This document shows, piece by piece, positions 1-7,392 of a stretch of DNA of 64,000 nucleotides. The stretch comes from Halomicrobium salinisoli (GTDB lineage: Archaea > Halobacteriota > Halobacteria > Halobacteriales > Haloarculaceae). Both the position numbers and the translations under genes were made by a program. The DNA lies in assembly GCF_020405185.1 (NCBI RefSeq), contig NZ_CP084463.1:2542001-2606000 (forward strand), written 5' to 3'. Each line of letters starts with the position of its first letter. Positions within the stretch are counted from its first letter, which is position 1. Under the pieces are notes generated by a model. That model had not been told where the DNA came from. It worked only from the letters and a program-made list of their open reading frames with translations, and ran no database searches.

Positions 1-1
1 C

Positions 2-145
2 GCCGGGAACGCGTTCGGGGCCGCGGCCGACGACCCCGGGTTCTACACCCGCCTCCAGACGCTCGATCGCACCCCGGTCGCCGAGTTCGCCCACGCCGAC
101 CGCTCGAAGTTCGTCCCCGAGGACGTCCTGCCCGTCGAGGAGTGA
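2..145 (+). CDS. C-terminal end of an unidentified protein (truncated by the window edge)
   Basis: An open frame runs from the window edge to TGA at 143-145 and gives 47 residues ending DVLPVEE. Codon choice is strongly G/C in third positions, as in neighbouring genes, and an acidic C-terminus is typical of haloarchaeal proteins. The start lies outside the window. No motif is recognisable in the visible part, so no function is proposed. Confidence 0.6.
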   Translation, partial: AGNAFGAAADDPGFYTRLQTLDRTPVAEFAHADRSKFVPEDVLPVEE

Positions 146-188
146 GGACCGAAAGCAACAACCGGACCGACGACCGACTCCGGAGTGC

Positions 189-273
189 GCGAGGGTAGCC
201 GAGCCTGGCCAAAGGCGGTGGGCTTAAGACCCGCTCCCGTAGGGGTCCATGGGTTCGAATCCCATCCCTCGCA
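189..273 (+). tRNA. tRNA-Leu (anticodon UAA)
   Basis: The acceptor stem GCGAGGG (189-195) pairs with CCCTCGC (266-272), followed by discriminator A273. The T-arm is a stem around TTCGAAT (254-260). The anticodon loop CTTAAGA lies in a GTGGG/CCCGC stem, which gives anticodon TAA. The extra arm between the anticodon and T-arms is long (class II), as expected for leucine. No CCA is encoded and no intron is visible. It decodes UUA, a rare codon in the GC-rich genes here but a common one in the AT-rich island around 37-49 kb. Confidence 0.95.
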
Positions 274-400
274 TATTCTTCTCCCGCCCATTTTGCCGCG
301 AACAGACAGTGAGCGTAGCCGGAACTGTGACAGTCGAGCGGCGCCGCTACCGGGGGCGTCGGACCACAGAGAGAAAAACGACGCGCGCCGGACGCGCCGA

Positions 401-583
401 TCAGGACGCGTCCTCGTCCTGGATGTCCTGCAGCTTGTCGATCAGGTCGTCGGTCGAGGCGTCGACCTCGAAGGTGACCTCGCCGTCGTGGTCGCTCTGG
501 TGGACAGATACCCCGTCCTCGTCGTCGCTGACGTCGACTTCCTGGGTCTGCTGCTCGGATTCGTCGTAACTTCCGAACCCCAT
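401..583 (-). CDS. DUF5786-type small acidic haloarchaeal protein
   Basis: This encodes a 60-residue acidic protein starting MGFGSYDESEQQ and ending DKLQDIQDEDAS. The N-terminus matches my memory of the DUF5786 family, a conserved Halobacteria-only small protein of unknown function. There is no signal peptide or membrane segment; the predicted content is beta strand followed by one C-terminal amphipathic helix. It lies between two tRNA genes on the opposite strand and appears monocistronic. The ATG is at 583-581. Family assignment is from recall, not from a search. Confidence 0.85.
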   Translation of the reverse strand: MGFGSYDESEQQTQEVDVSDDEDGVSVHQSDHDGEVTFEVDASTDDLIDKLQDIQDEDAS

Positions 584-748
584 GCGTGTGAGAATTGTCG
601 CGCCGTCGTCAAAAATCGACCGGTCGTCCGGTTCCGTACCGCGTCGGCCCCGGCGGTCGACACCGATTGGGAACCCATCACGTGGTCACGATTGACAGAC
701 GGCGTCGAGTACGGAAGGCGTAAGGGCACCGAGCCACGACCAACTGAT

Positions 749-823
749 AGCGGGATGGGATAGCTTGGAGATTCCGCTGGGCTCATGACCCGGAGATCGG
801 TGGTTCAAATCCACCTCCCGCTA
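749..823 (+). tRNA. Initiator tRNA-Met (anticodon CAU)
   Basis: The acceptor stem AGCGGGA (749-755) pairs with TCCCGCT (816-822), followed by discriminator A823. The A1:U72 pair and the three consecutive G:C pairs closing the anticodon loop (GGG CTCATGA CCC) are the hallmarks of an archaeal initiator rather than an elongator methionine tRNA. The T-arm holds GGTTCAAATCC. No CCA is encoded and no intron is visible. The 3' 23 bases recur three more times downstream (see the repeat entry). Confidence 0.95.
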
Positions 824-1181
824 TACTTCTGCCGCTCGCAACTCCGCGAGCGGCGAATATCGTATGTGTTGATTTGAACCCTGGAAGACGAGCGACAGCG
901 AGTCTTCCTCCGGTTCAAATCCACCTCCCGCTACTTCTTCGCTGTCGCCACGACGAGGAGCGCAGCGACGAGTCCGGCGACAGCGAGAGTACGAACGTGG
1001 ATTTGAAGCAGGGAGTGGAGCGTAGCGGAACGACCGTGGTTCAAATCCACCGCCCGCTATGCTTCTGCCGCTCGCAACTCCGCGGACGGCGAATTTCGCA
1101 TGTGTTGATTTGAACCCCGGTAGACGCGGCGCGAACGGAGTGAGCGACCGTCGTCCTCTGGTTCACATCCACCGCCCGCGA
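801..1181 (+). repeat. Series of tRNA-Met 3'-end copies with matching inverted segments
   Basis: The last 23 bases of the initiator tRNA (801-823) recur as imperfect copies at 912-933, 1037-1059 and 1158-1181. Upstream of each copy is an inverted version of its T-arm: GATTTGAACC at 871-880, GTGGATTTGAA at 997-1007 and GATTTGAACC at 1107-1116. Each unit can therefore fold into a large hairpin. Segments 825-885 and 1061-1121 are a direct repeat that includes the GCCGCTCGC...GCGAGCGGC stem at about 830-855. No open frame explains this stretch. tRNA 3' ends are common integrase attachment sites, so integration scars are one explanation, but no integrase is present nearby. Confidence 0.8.
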
Positions 1182-1255
1182 TGGTCGGAGGACGGTCCGA
1201 CCGGCGTCGCCCCGTGACGACGCGCTTTTCCTGCGGAGCGCCCTATCGGGCGGTA

Positions 1256-1768
1256 ATGAGCGAGGAGCTAGCGGACGTGGAGCAGACCTTCGAGCGGGCC
1301 GACGCCTACGACCGGGACGGCGACGGGTTCCGGGTGACGACGACGGCCTTCGACGGGCGAGTCGAGATAGCCGACGCGCCCGAGTGGCGGGTCGCCTACA
1401 CCGTCACCGTCCGGGCGCCGACGCTGCGGGCGGCCACGGCGGACGAGGTGGGCGACGCCGTCCGCGACGGGTGGTTCGACACGCTCCGGCGCCGCCTGGA
1501 GGACGCCCCCAAGGCGACGCGTGCGTCGGTGGAACTGACGGAGTTCGCCGTCGAGCGCGAGGGCGAGGAGGTGGTCGTCACCTACGGCTTCGAACTGGGG
1601 AGCGCGAACCAGGCCGCCGACGTCGCGAAGGCCTTCGTCGAGTACGTCGAGGGCACCTACGTCGAGGGCGTGATCCCCGGCTACGAGTACGAGGGCGCCG
1701 TCGCCGACCTCGTCAGCGACGCCGCCAGCGGGGACGGACACGGCCAGGCCGGCGGGACGCCGCTGTAG
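1256..1768 (+). CDS. DUF5813-type conserved haloarchaeal protein
   Basis: This encodes a 170-residue soluble acidic protein starting MSEELADVEQTFERADAYDR. I recognise the overall form as the DUF5813 family of Halobacteria; its function is unknown. There is no signal peptide, membrane segment or catalytic motif. A globular alpha/beta body is followed by a short Gly-rich tail (GDGHGQAGG). The in-frame extension upstream to 1181 was rejected because it reads into the tRNA-derived repeats; the ATG at 1256 gives the conserved-looking start. It is followed by hairpin-rich intergenic DNA. Confidence 0.8.
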   Translation: MSEELADVEQTFERADAYDRDGDGFRVTTTAFDGRVEIADAPEWRVAYTVTVRAPTLRAATADEVGDAVRDGWFDTLRRRLEDAPKATRASVELTEFAVEREGEEVVVTYGFELGSANQAADVAKAFVEYVEGTYVEGVIPGYEYEGAVADLVSDAASGDGHGQAGGTPL

Positions 1769-1785
1769 CGGCCGTCATCGAGTAT

Positions 1786-2011
1786 CCGCGCCGAACGGAG
1801 TGAGGCGCGGTTCACTTCTCGCGAGAGACGCGAGGTCGCTCCGCGACCTCGAACTGCGAGCGGCGTAGCCGCGAGCGAAGCGAGCGAGAAGGTAGTTTTT
1901 AGCGTAGATTTTTACGAGCCGAGCGGGACCGAAGGTCCCGCTGGCCGTGCGAACGGGCGCTATGCGCCCGTGAGCAGAGAGTGGTTCCCGCAGGGCGCTC
2001 GAAGAGCGCCC
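1786..2011. repeat. Array of perfect short-loop hairpins in the intergenic region
   Basis: Several inverted repeats occur in sequence. CCGCGCC/GGCGCGG is at 1786-1810. A 9-bp stem with loop TCC is at 1831-1851. GCGGC/GCCGC with loop GTA is at 1860-1872. A 9-bp stem with loop GAA is at 1922-1942, an 8-bp stem with loop TAT at 1953-1971, and an 8-bp stem with loop GAA at 1993-2011. They lie between two convergent genes (1256-1768 forward and 2043-2273 reverse), so a terminator role is possible. The number and perfection of the stems exceed what termination needs. Nothing else is seen in 1769-2042. Confidence 0.75.
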
Positions 2012-2042
2012 GAGGAAACCCCCCGCAGTAAAAAGGTCCGTT

Positions 2043-2273
2043 CTAGTCCATCGCGATGTAGGTCTGGGTGTCCTCGACGCCGTCGATCTCCTGGATCCGG
2101 GTGGCGGCGATGTCCTTGACCTCGCCGGGGGAGTCGACCTCGACCTTCGCGATGAGATCGACGTCGCCGGCGACGATGTGGGCCTCGACGACGCCGTCGA
2201 TGGCCTCGATCTCGCTCCTGAGGCGGTCGGCGTCGCCGGTGTGGGCCTTGACCATGACGTAGGCGACGACCAT
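2043..2273 (-). CDS. Stand-alone Lrp/AsnC ligand-binding (RAM) domain protein
   Basis: This encodes a 76-residue protein beginning MVVAYVMVKAHTGDAD, with the beta-alpha-beta-beta-alpha-beta pattern of the RAM effector-binding domain of Lrp/AsnC regulators (AHIVAGDVDLIAKVEV and a TQTYIAM end). No DNA-binding helix-turn-helix is present, so it is an effector-sensing partner rather than a complete regulator. I chose ATG at 2273, one base after the TGA of the upstream TrkA-type gene, because the product then aligns end to end with the paralogue at 3047-3277. A GTG at 2282 would add MPE. It is probably co-transcribed with the TrkA-type gene. Confidence 0.88.
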   Translation of the reverse strand: MVVAYVMVKAHTGDADRLRSEIEAIDGVVEAHIVAGDVDLIAKVEVDSPGEVKDIAATRIQEIDGVEDTQTYIAMD

Positions 2274-2274
2274 C

Positions 2275-2961
2275 TCAGGCACCTCCCGCGGCCGCGGCGC
2301 GGCCGGTTTCGCCGACGATGATGCTGCGGACGTCCCCGAGGACGTCGAAGTCGGCGAGGACGACCATGTGGTCGCCGACGTCGAGCGTCTCGTCCTCGCC
2401 GGGGAGGCGGAGCGCCTCGTTCTCCTTCCCGTAGGCGAGCAGGCGGGCCTTGGCGGGGAACTCTAGTTCCTCGATGCTGTAGCCGGCCATCGGCGACTGC
2501 TCGGTGATCGTGAACTCGACGAGCTGGAGGTTCTCGTCGACGTCGGCGACGGCGCGGATGTTGCCGCCCAGCAGCGCGTTCTTGGCGGCGATGGCGCCGA
2601 GGCGCTCGGGGTAGATCACCTCGTCGACGTCCTGGGCGTACTTGCGGTAGATTTCCTCGCGGTAGTCCTCGTCGATGCGCATGACGGTCCGGCAGCCGAA
2701 CTCCTTGGCGATCATGCAGGCGACGAAGTTGTCGTTCAGGTCGCCGGTGAGCGCGCCGAGGGCGTCGGCGGCCGCCAGGTCGGTGTCGCCCAGCGTGTCC
2801 TCGACGGCGCCGTCGCCCTCGATGACCTCGAAGCCCTCCTCGCGAGCGCGGGACACCTTCGTGGGGTCCTTCTCGACGATGACGACCTCGTGGCCGCTCT
2901 CGCCGAGCACCCGGGCGGTCCGGAGGCCGACGCGACCGGCACCCACGATAACGAATCGCAT
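2275..2961 (-). CDS. TrkA-type potassium-uptake regulatory (RCK) protein
   Basis: This encodes a 228-residue cytoplasmic protein. The N-terminal TrkA-N/RCK Rossmann domain has the nucleotide-binding motif VGAGRVG at about residues 6-12 and an acidic residue after beta-2 (VIVEKDP). A TrkA-C (RCK_C) domain follows from about residue 140 (ENLQLVEFTITEQSPMAG). Such proteins bind NAD(H) or nucleotides and gate Trk/Ktr-like K+ transporters, which matter for haloarchaeal salt-in osmoadaptation. No transporter subunit is adjacent. The start is ATG 2961. The gene is followed immediately by the Lrp-type gene at 2273 and faces a second Lrp-type gene at 3047. Confidence 0.9.
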   Translation of the reverse strand: MRFVIVGAGRVGLRTARVLGESGHEVVIVEKDPTKVSRAREEGFEVIEGDGAVEDTLGDTDLAAADALGALTGDLNDNFVACMIAKEFGCRTVMRIDEDYREEIYRKYAQDVDEVIYPERLGAIAAKNALLGGNIRAVADVDENLQLVEFTITEQSPMAGYSIEELEFPAKARLLAYGKENEALRLPGEDETLDVGDHMVVLADFDVLGDVRSIIVGETGRAAAAGGA

Positions 2962-3046
2962 ACACACCCGTACGAGACCGTGGTGGATAAATGTACCCCG
3001 CGGCCGCGGGGGAAGCTTTTTCGCGTTACCACACCGCACACTCTGC

Positions 3047-3277
3047 ATGGTCAGTGCGTACCTCATGATCAAGACGGCGGCCGGGCGGTCGGCCGACCTG
3101 CTGACCGCCATCGAGGAGCAGGAGGGCGTCCACGAAGCCCACATCGTGGCGGGCCAGTACGACATCATCGCCGAGGTCGGCGGGGAGAACGTCTACGACG
3201 TAGTTCACGCCGCGTCGACTGACGTCAGGGACCTCGAGGGCGTCGTCGACACGCGGACCTACATCTGCCTGGACTAG
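3047..3277 (+). CDS. Stand-alone Lrp/AsnC ligand-binding (RAM) domain protein (second copy)
   Basis: This encodes a 76-residue protein starting MVSAYLMIKTAAGRSADL and ending TRTYICLD. It has the same length and fold signature as the protein at 2043-2273 (shared AHIVAG core and DTxTYI end) and again has no DNA-binding domain. The ATG is at 3047; the longer in-frame extension reads through the divergent promoter and was discarded. The gene is divergent from the TrkA-type gene with 85 bases between starts. Stand-alone RAM proteins bind small effectors such as amino acids; which ligand is bound here cannot be read from the sequence. Confidence 0.9.
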   Translation: MVSAYLMIKTAAGRSADLLTAIEEQEGVHEAHIVAGQYDIIAEVGGENVYDVVHAASTDVRDLEGVVDTRTYICLD

Positions 3278-3370
3278 CGTCGGCGCTTCGCGGCCGTCCC
3301 TGTCGAGCACGGCGGCGTCGAGCCTGGGTCGTGTAGTAACGGCAAAGGGCCTCGGCGGCCAACCGGCGAC

Positions 3371-3691
3371 ATGGTCAGCGTCGTGGGGCTCGCCGGGCTG
3401 CTCGTCATCGTGCTAGTCAACAGCGCCGTCACGGCGTTGCTGACCCGCTTCTTCCGCGTCCGGCTGGACACGAGCTGGGGCGGGATGCTGTACTCGCTGC
3501 TGATCTGTCCGGTCGCGGCGCTGATCGGGCTGCTGGTGCTGTCCGGCGTCCTCGGCCTGGGCGAGAACCTCGGGAGCCGGGGCGCTGCCGTCGCGCTGAC
3601 GGTCCTGTTGCCCGTCGCCATCGGCATCACCTTCGACTACCTCTGGATGCCCCCGCCCGAGGACGTGGACCTGCCCGAGGCGGCGCGGTAG
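3371..3691 (+). CDS. Small integral membrane protein, function unknown
   Basis: This encodes a 106-residue protein with three hydrophobic segments: about residues 3-23, 38-62 and 70-92. They are separated by a basic loop (TRFFRVRLDTSWGG), and the tail is short and acidic (PPPEDVDLPEAAR). There is no cleavable signal and no catalytic motif. The pattern resembles uncharacterised small haloarchaeal membrane proteins, but I cannot place it in a named family. It is convergent with the thymidylate kinase gene, and the two stops lie about 30 bases apart. Confidence 0.75.
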   Translation: MVSVVGLAGLLVIVLVNSAVTALLTRFFRVRLDTSWGGMLYSLLICPVAALIGLLVLSGVLGLGENLGSRGAAVALTVLLPVAIGITFDYLWMPPPEDVDLPEAAR

Positions 3692-3722
3692 GCGGACGGG
3701 AAAGCGGGGGGACGCCCGCCGG

Positions 3723-4310
3723 TCAGCCCTCGATGCGGTCGCGGACGGCCGCCACGACGGCGTCGCGGACTTCCGCCGCGGGCCGGGTCGCGTCGACCCG
3801 GACGAACCGCTCGGGCTCGGCCGCGATCAGGCGCTCGTAGTTCTCGCGGACCTCGGCGAGGTACTCGGCGGTCTCGAACTTGTTGGTCGCGCCGCTACGG
3901 TCGGCGGCCGTCTCCGGGTCGACGTCGAGGTAGATGGTCGCGTCCGGCGGCCGGGTGAACGGCTCGTGGATGCCCCGGACGTACTCCAGCGGGTCGTCGA
4001 CGACGCTCTCCAGGGTGGCCCCCTGGTAGGCGTACCGGGAGTCGGAGTACCGGTCGGAGACGACCAGCCTGTCCTCGGCCAGGGCCGGTCGGATCGTGTC
4101 GTCGAGGTGGGCCGCGTGGTCGGCCGTGTAGAGGAAGAGTTCGGCGAGCGGGTCCGCGTCGTCGTCGGCGATGGAGCGCTCGACCGCCTCGCCGTACCAC
4201 GAGTCGGTCGGTTCGCGCGTGAAGACGGCGTCGGCGTCGAGGACCTCGCGGAGGTGCTCCCAGGCGGTCGTCTTGCCGCTGCCGTCCAGCCCCTCCAGCG
4301 TGACGAGCAT
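3723..4310 (-). CDS. tmk: Thymidylate kinase (dTMP kinase)
   Basis: Thymidylate kinase phosphorylates dTMP to dTDP with ATP in dTTP synthesis. The 195-residue protein has P-loop GLDGSGKT at residues 7-14, the TREPT substrate motif at 31-35 and the [12 protein letters not shown] dTMP-binding motif at about 86-97. Length is normal for the family (about 195-215). A GTG at 4325 would add five residues (MRGAG), but ATG 4310 (MLVTLEG) fits the family N-terminus better. It is single and divergent from the epimerase gene at 4421. Confidence 0.95.
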   Translation of the reverse strand: MLVTLEGLDGSGKTTAWEHLREVLDADAVFTREPTDSWYGEAVERSIADDDADPLAELFLYTADHAAHLDDTIRPALAEDRLVVSDRYSDSRYAYQGATLESVVDDPLEYVRGIHEPFTRPPDATIYLDVDPETAADRSGATNKFETAEYLAEVRENYERLIAAEPERFVRVDATRPAAEVRDAVVAAVRDRIEG

Positions 4311-4420
4311 ACCCGCCCCTCGCACCCGGTGTACGTAAACCGTCCGAAGGTAATCGGCGGATCCGCGTACCTAACTGGGTGCGGGGTAGCTTTAGGGGGG
4401 CTGCCTTCGAAGGTTCTTCC

Positions 4421-5323
4421 ATGAACGTCCTGGTTGTCGGCGGGAGCGGCTTCATCGGGCAGCACCTGTGTCGCGAGCTCGACGGGCGGAGCCACGACGT
4501 GGCGGCCCTCGCGCGGTCGCCGGGGGACGCCGACCTGCCGGCCGGCGTCGAGACGGTTCGGGGCGACGTGACCGACTACGACTCGATCGAGGGGGCCTTC
4601 GAGGAGCGAGACGCGGTCGTCAACCTGGTGTCGCTGTCGCCGCTGTTCAGGCCTGACGGCGGCGACGGGATGCACGAGCGGGTCCACCTCGGCGGGACGG
4701 ACAACTGCGTCCGGGCCGCCGAAGAGCACGGCGTCGAGCGATTCGTCCAGATGAGTGCGCTCGGGGCGGACTCCGGAGCGCCGACGCACTTCCTCCGGTC
4801 CAAGGGTCGGGCGGAGGAGGTCGTCCGGAACTCGGAGCTTGACTGGGTGATCCTCCGGCCCTCCGTGGTGTTCGGCGAGGGCGACGAGTTCGTCGGCTTC
4901 ACGAAGCGTCTGAAGGGGATGTTCGCGCCGGGACTACCGGTCTACCCCCTGCCGGGCGGCGGTGACCAGACGCGGTTCCAGCCCGTCTGGATCGGCGACT
5001 TCGCGCCGATGATCGCCGAGGCGCTCGAGGACGACGATCACGTCGGGGAGGTCTACGAGATCGGCGGCCCGGAGACGCTGACCCTCCGGGAGGTGACCGA
5101 GCAGGTCTACGAGTCCGAGGGGCGGTCGATCAGAGTCGTTCCGCTACCGATGGGACTGGCGAAAGCCGGGCTTACCGTCATGGGTACGGTCGGCCTTCCG
5201 CTGGGGCCCGACCAGTATCGTTCCCTGAATATCGACAACACCACGGCGGACAACGACGTCGACGCGTTCGGCGTCGATCAGGGTGAGTTGCGGCGCCTGT
5301 GGGACTACCTCACGACGACCTGA
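4421..5323 (+). CDS. NAD-dependent epimerase/dehydratase, complex I NDUFA9-like subfamily
   Basis: This encodes a 300-residue extended short-chain dehydrogenase. The Rossmann motif VGGSGFIGQHL is at about 6-16, and FVQMSALGADSGAP with FLRSKGRAEEVV replaces the classical YxxxK helix. WVILRPSVVFGEGDEF follows, typical of the atypical SDR group related to NDUFA9. The C-terminal substrate domain holds YEIGGPETLTLREV. Haloarchaeal members are often annotated as NAD-binding proteins of unknown substrate. ATG 4421 gives the canonical MNVLVVGGSGFIG start. It is monocistronic, ending about 145 bases before cetZ1. Confidence 0.85.
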   Translation: MNVLVVGGSGFIGQHLCRELDGRSHDVAALARSPGDADLPAGVETVRGDVTDYDSIEGAFEERDAVVNLVSLSPLFRPDGGDGMHERVHLGGTDNCVRAAEEHGVERFVQMSALGADSGAPTHFLRSKGRAEEVVRNSELDWVILRPSVVFGEGDEFVGFTKRLKGMFAPGLPVYPLPGGGDQTRFQPVWIGDFAPMIAEALEDDDHVGEVYEIGGPETLTLREVTEQVYESEGRSIRVVPLPMGLAKAGLTVMGTVGLPLGPDQYRSLNIDNTTADNDVDAFGVDQGELRRLWDYLTTT

Positions 5324-5468
5324 GAGTGGCAGCCGGCGGGCACGCCGTCTCTCCGGCCCGTCGCGGCGCCGTCTTGCGATCTGTTGGCCGCCGTGAAGGT
5401 CGGCTGAGTGCGGCAAAAGGCTTTTACGCGCATTCCGTCATGGAGGTTTTAAGCGGAGACTTCAATCA

Positions 5469-6644
5469 ATGAAACTCGCGATGATCGGCTTCGGGCAGGC
5501 CGGCGGAAAAATCGTGGACAAGTTCCTCGAGTACGACGAACGGACCAACTCGGGGATCGTCCGCGCGGCCGTCGCGGTCAACACCGCGAAGGCGGACCTG
5601 CTCGGGCTCGACAACGTTCCGGAGGAGAATCGGGTCCTCATCGGGCAGGCGCGCGTCAAGGGGCACGGCGTCGGCGCCGACAACGAACTCGGCGCGGAGA
5701 TCGCCGAGGAGGACATCGACGAAATTCAGGGCGCAATCGACAACATCCCGGTCCACGAGATCGACGCCTTCCTGGTGGTCGCCGGGCTCGGCGGGGGCAC
5801 CGGCTCCGGCGGCTCGCCGGTCCTCGCGAAGCACCTCCAGCGCATCTACACCGAACCCGTCTACGGCCTGGGCGTGCTGCCCGGTAGCGACGAGGGCGGC
5901 ATCTACACGCTCAACGCCGCGCGCTCGTTCCAGACGTTCGTGCGCGAGGTTGACAACCTCCTCGTGTTCGACAACGACGCCTGGCGGAAGACGGGCGAGT
6001 CCATGGAGGGCGGCTACGACCACATCAACGAGGAGATCGTCCGTCGCTTCGGCGTCCTGTTCGGCGCCGGCGAGATCGGCTCCGGCGACAACGTCGCCGA
6101 GAGCGTCGTCGACTCCTCCGAGATCATCAACACCCTCTCCGGCGGCGGCGTCTCCACCGTCGGTTACGCCTCCGAGGACGTCGAACTCTCCTCGAACGGC
6201 GGCGGCCTCCTCTCGCGGTTCAAGGACGACGACGGCAGCGAGATGGACACGGCCAACACGACCAACCGCATCACGTCGCTCGTCCGCAAGGCCGCCCTCG
6301 GTCGACTGACCCTCCCCTGCGAGATCGACGGCGCCGAGCGCGCGCTGCTCGTGATGGCCGGTCCCTCGGCTCACCTCAACCGGAAGGGCATCGAGCGCGG
6401 CCGGAAGTGGCTCGAGGAGCAGACCGGCTCCATGGAGGTCCGGGGCGGGGACTACCCGACCAACGAGCCCCGCGTCGCCGCGGCGGTGCTCCTCTCGGGC
6501 GTCCACAACGTCCCGCGCGTCAAGGAGCTCCAGCAGGTCGCCATCGAGGCCCAGGAGAACATCGACGACATCCGCCAGGAGAGCGAGGACAACCTCGAAG
6601 AACTGGTGGAAGATGACGAGGATGAGCTTGACCCGCTGTTCTAG
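5469..6644 (+). CDS. cetZ1: CetZ tubulin-like cell-shape protein
   Basis: This encodes a 391-residue FtsZ/tubulin-superfamily GTPase. The GTP-binding T1 loop GFGQAGGK is at 7-14, and the tubulin signature GLGGGTGSGG is at about 106-115. The DNELGAEI and PGSDEGGIYTLNAARS segments are those I know from CetZ rather than FtsZ. The C-terminal domain is followed by a strongly acidic tail ending DEDELDPLF. CetZ1 controls rod formation and motility in Haloferax volcanii. The position directly ahead of a membrane protein, cofC and cofG matches the known haloarchaeal cetZ1 neighbourhood, which supports the cetZ1 rather than cetZ2 call. Confidence 0.93.
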   Translation: MKLAMIGFGQAGGKIVDKFLEYDERTNSGIVRAAVAVNTAKADLLGLDNVPEENRVLIGQARVKGHGVGADNELGAEIAEEDIDEIQGAIDNIPVHEIDAFLVVAGLGGGTGSGGSPVLAKHLQRIYTEPVYGLGVLPGSDEGGIYTLNAARSFQTFVREVDNLLVFDNDAWRKTGESMEGGYDHINEEIVRRFGVLFGAGEIGSGDNVAESVVDSSEIINTLSGGGVSTVGYASEDVELSSNGGGLLSRFKDDDGSEMDTANTTNRITSLVRKAALGRLTLPCEIDGAERALLVMAGPSAHLNRKGIERGRKWLEEQTGSMEVRGGDYPTNEPRVAAAVLLSGVHNVPRVKELQQVAIEAQENIDDIRQESEDNLEELVEDDEDELDPLF

Positions 6645-7392
6645 GCTCGCGGTCGCGCTGCTCGTCGTGGCCCTGCTCGCCACCGGCGTCGCCAGCGCCT
6701 TCTCCGTCTCGGCGGAGGGCGTCCCCTCCAGCGCGGCCGCCGGCGAGGAGGTCAGCGTCACCTACACCGTCGACGACCCCTTCACCGATGCGCCCAACGA
6801 GTGGACGCTGAACGGGACGACCGAGCTGGAGAACGTCGGCTGGACCGTGACGGTCCTGCGGGCCGGCAACCCCATCGACGACGGGGAGACCACCTACGGC
6901 GACCAGACCTTCGAGCGCGACCTCAGCGTCGACAACAACGGCGACCAGGTCCGGATCGAACTGACCGGCGAGGTCCCCGAGGTGGAGAACTTCACCTACG
7001 AACCGCGCGAGCAGTTCGTGGTGGCCTCGCTGGACCGGGTCACCGGCAGCAACGCCGAGGAGTTCCGCAACGACACGGCCCACCACTACACCGAGAACAG
7101 CAGTGCGGCCCGCCAGGCCATCGAAGACGCGGAGTCCGCCATCGAGTCGGCCGGCGGCCACGACGAGGCCGAGAACCTCCGGGACAGCGCGGTCTCCGCG
7201 TACGAGGTCGGTAACTTCGGCAACGCTCAGGACCTCGCCCAGGAGGCCGAGTCCAAGGCCGAGTCCGCCCAGCAGTCCCAGCAGACGATGCAGACCGCCC
7301 TGATGGCGGTCGGCGCGCTGCTGGTGATTGCGCTGATCGGCGGCGGGATCTACTACTGGCGGTCCCAGGGAGACGACTACAGCAAGCTCTGA
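6613..7392 (+). CDS. Membrane-anchored extracellular protein of the cetZ1-cof operon
   Basis: This encodes a 259-residue protein with a signal peptide (hydrophobic stretch at about 11-28, [19 protein letters not shown]). A beta-rich extracellular region has potential N-glycosylation sites (NGT, NFT, NDT, NSS). A helical Ala/Glu-rich stretch (about 160-225) is followed by one C-terminal membrane helix ([20 protein letters not shown]) and a short basic/acidic tail. Its start lies inside the last 32 bases of cetZ1 in another frame, and its stop overlaps the cofC start as TGATG, so translation is coupled. ATG 6622 is an alternative start. Function is unknown; the placement suggests an envelope partner for CetZ1. 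Confidence 0.85.
   Translation: MTRMSLTRCSRLAVALLVVALLATGVASAFSVSAEGVPSSAAAGEEVSVTYTVDDPFTDAPNEWTLNGTTELENVGWTVTVLRAGNPIDDGETTYGDQTFERDLSVDNNGDQVRIELTGEVPEVENFTYEPREQFVVASLDRVTGSNAEEFRNDTAHHYTENSSAARQAIEDAESAIESAGGHDEAENLRDSAVSAYEVGNFGNAQDLAQEAESKAESAQQSQQTMQTALMAVGALLVIALIGGGIYYWRSQGDDYSKL

Noticed and set aside
185-763. 192-residue forward open frame across both tRNAs and the DUF5786 gene
   Set aside because: It reads straight through two tRNA genes and antisense to a well-supported gene; it has no promoter or recognisable domain.
1775-2965. 396-residue reverse open frame over the Lrp and TrkA genes
   Set aside because: Its translation is Arg/Pro/Gly-rich, the usual product of an off-frame reading of GC-rich DNA, and it overlaps two recognisable genes on the same strand.
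5466-6761. 431-residue reverse open frame antisense to cetZ1
   Set aside because: It is an antisense mirror of a strongly biased gene; long antisense frames are expected in high-GC haloarchaeal DNA and this one shows no domain.
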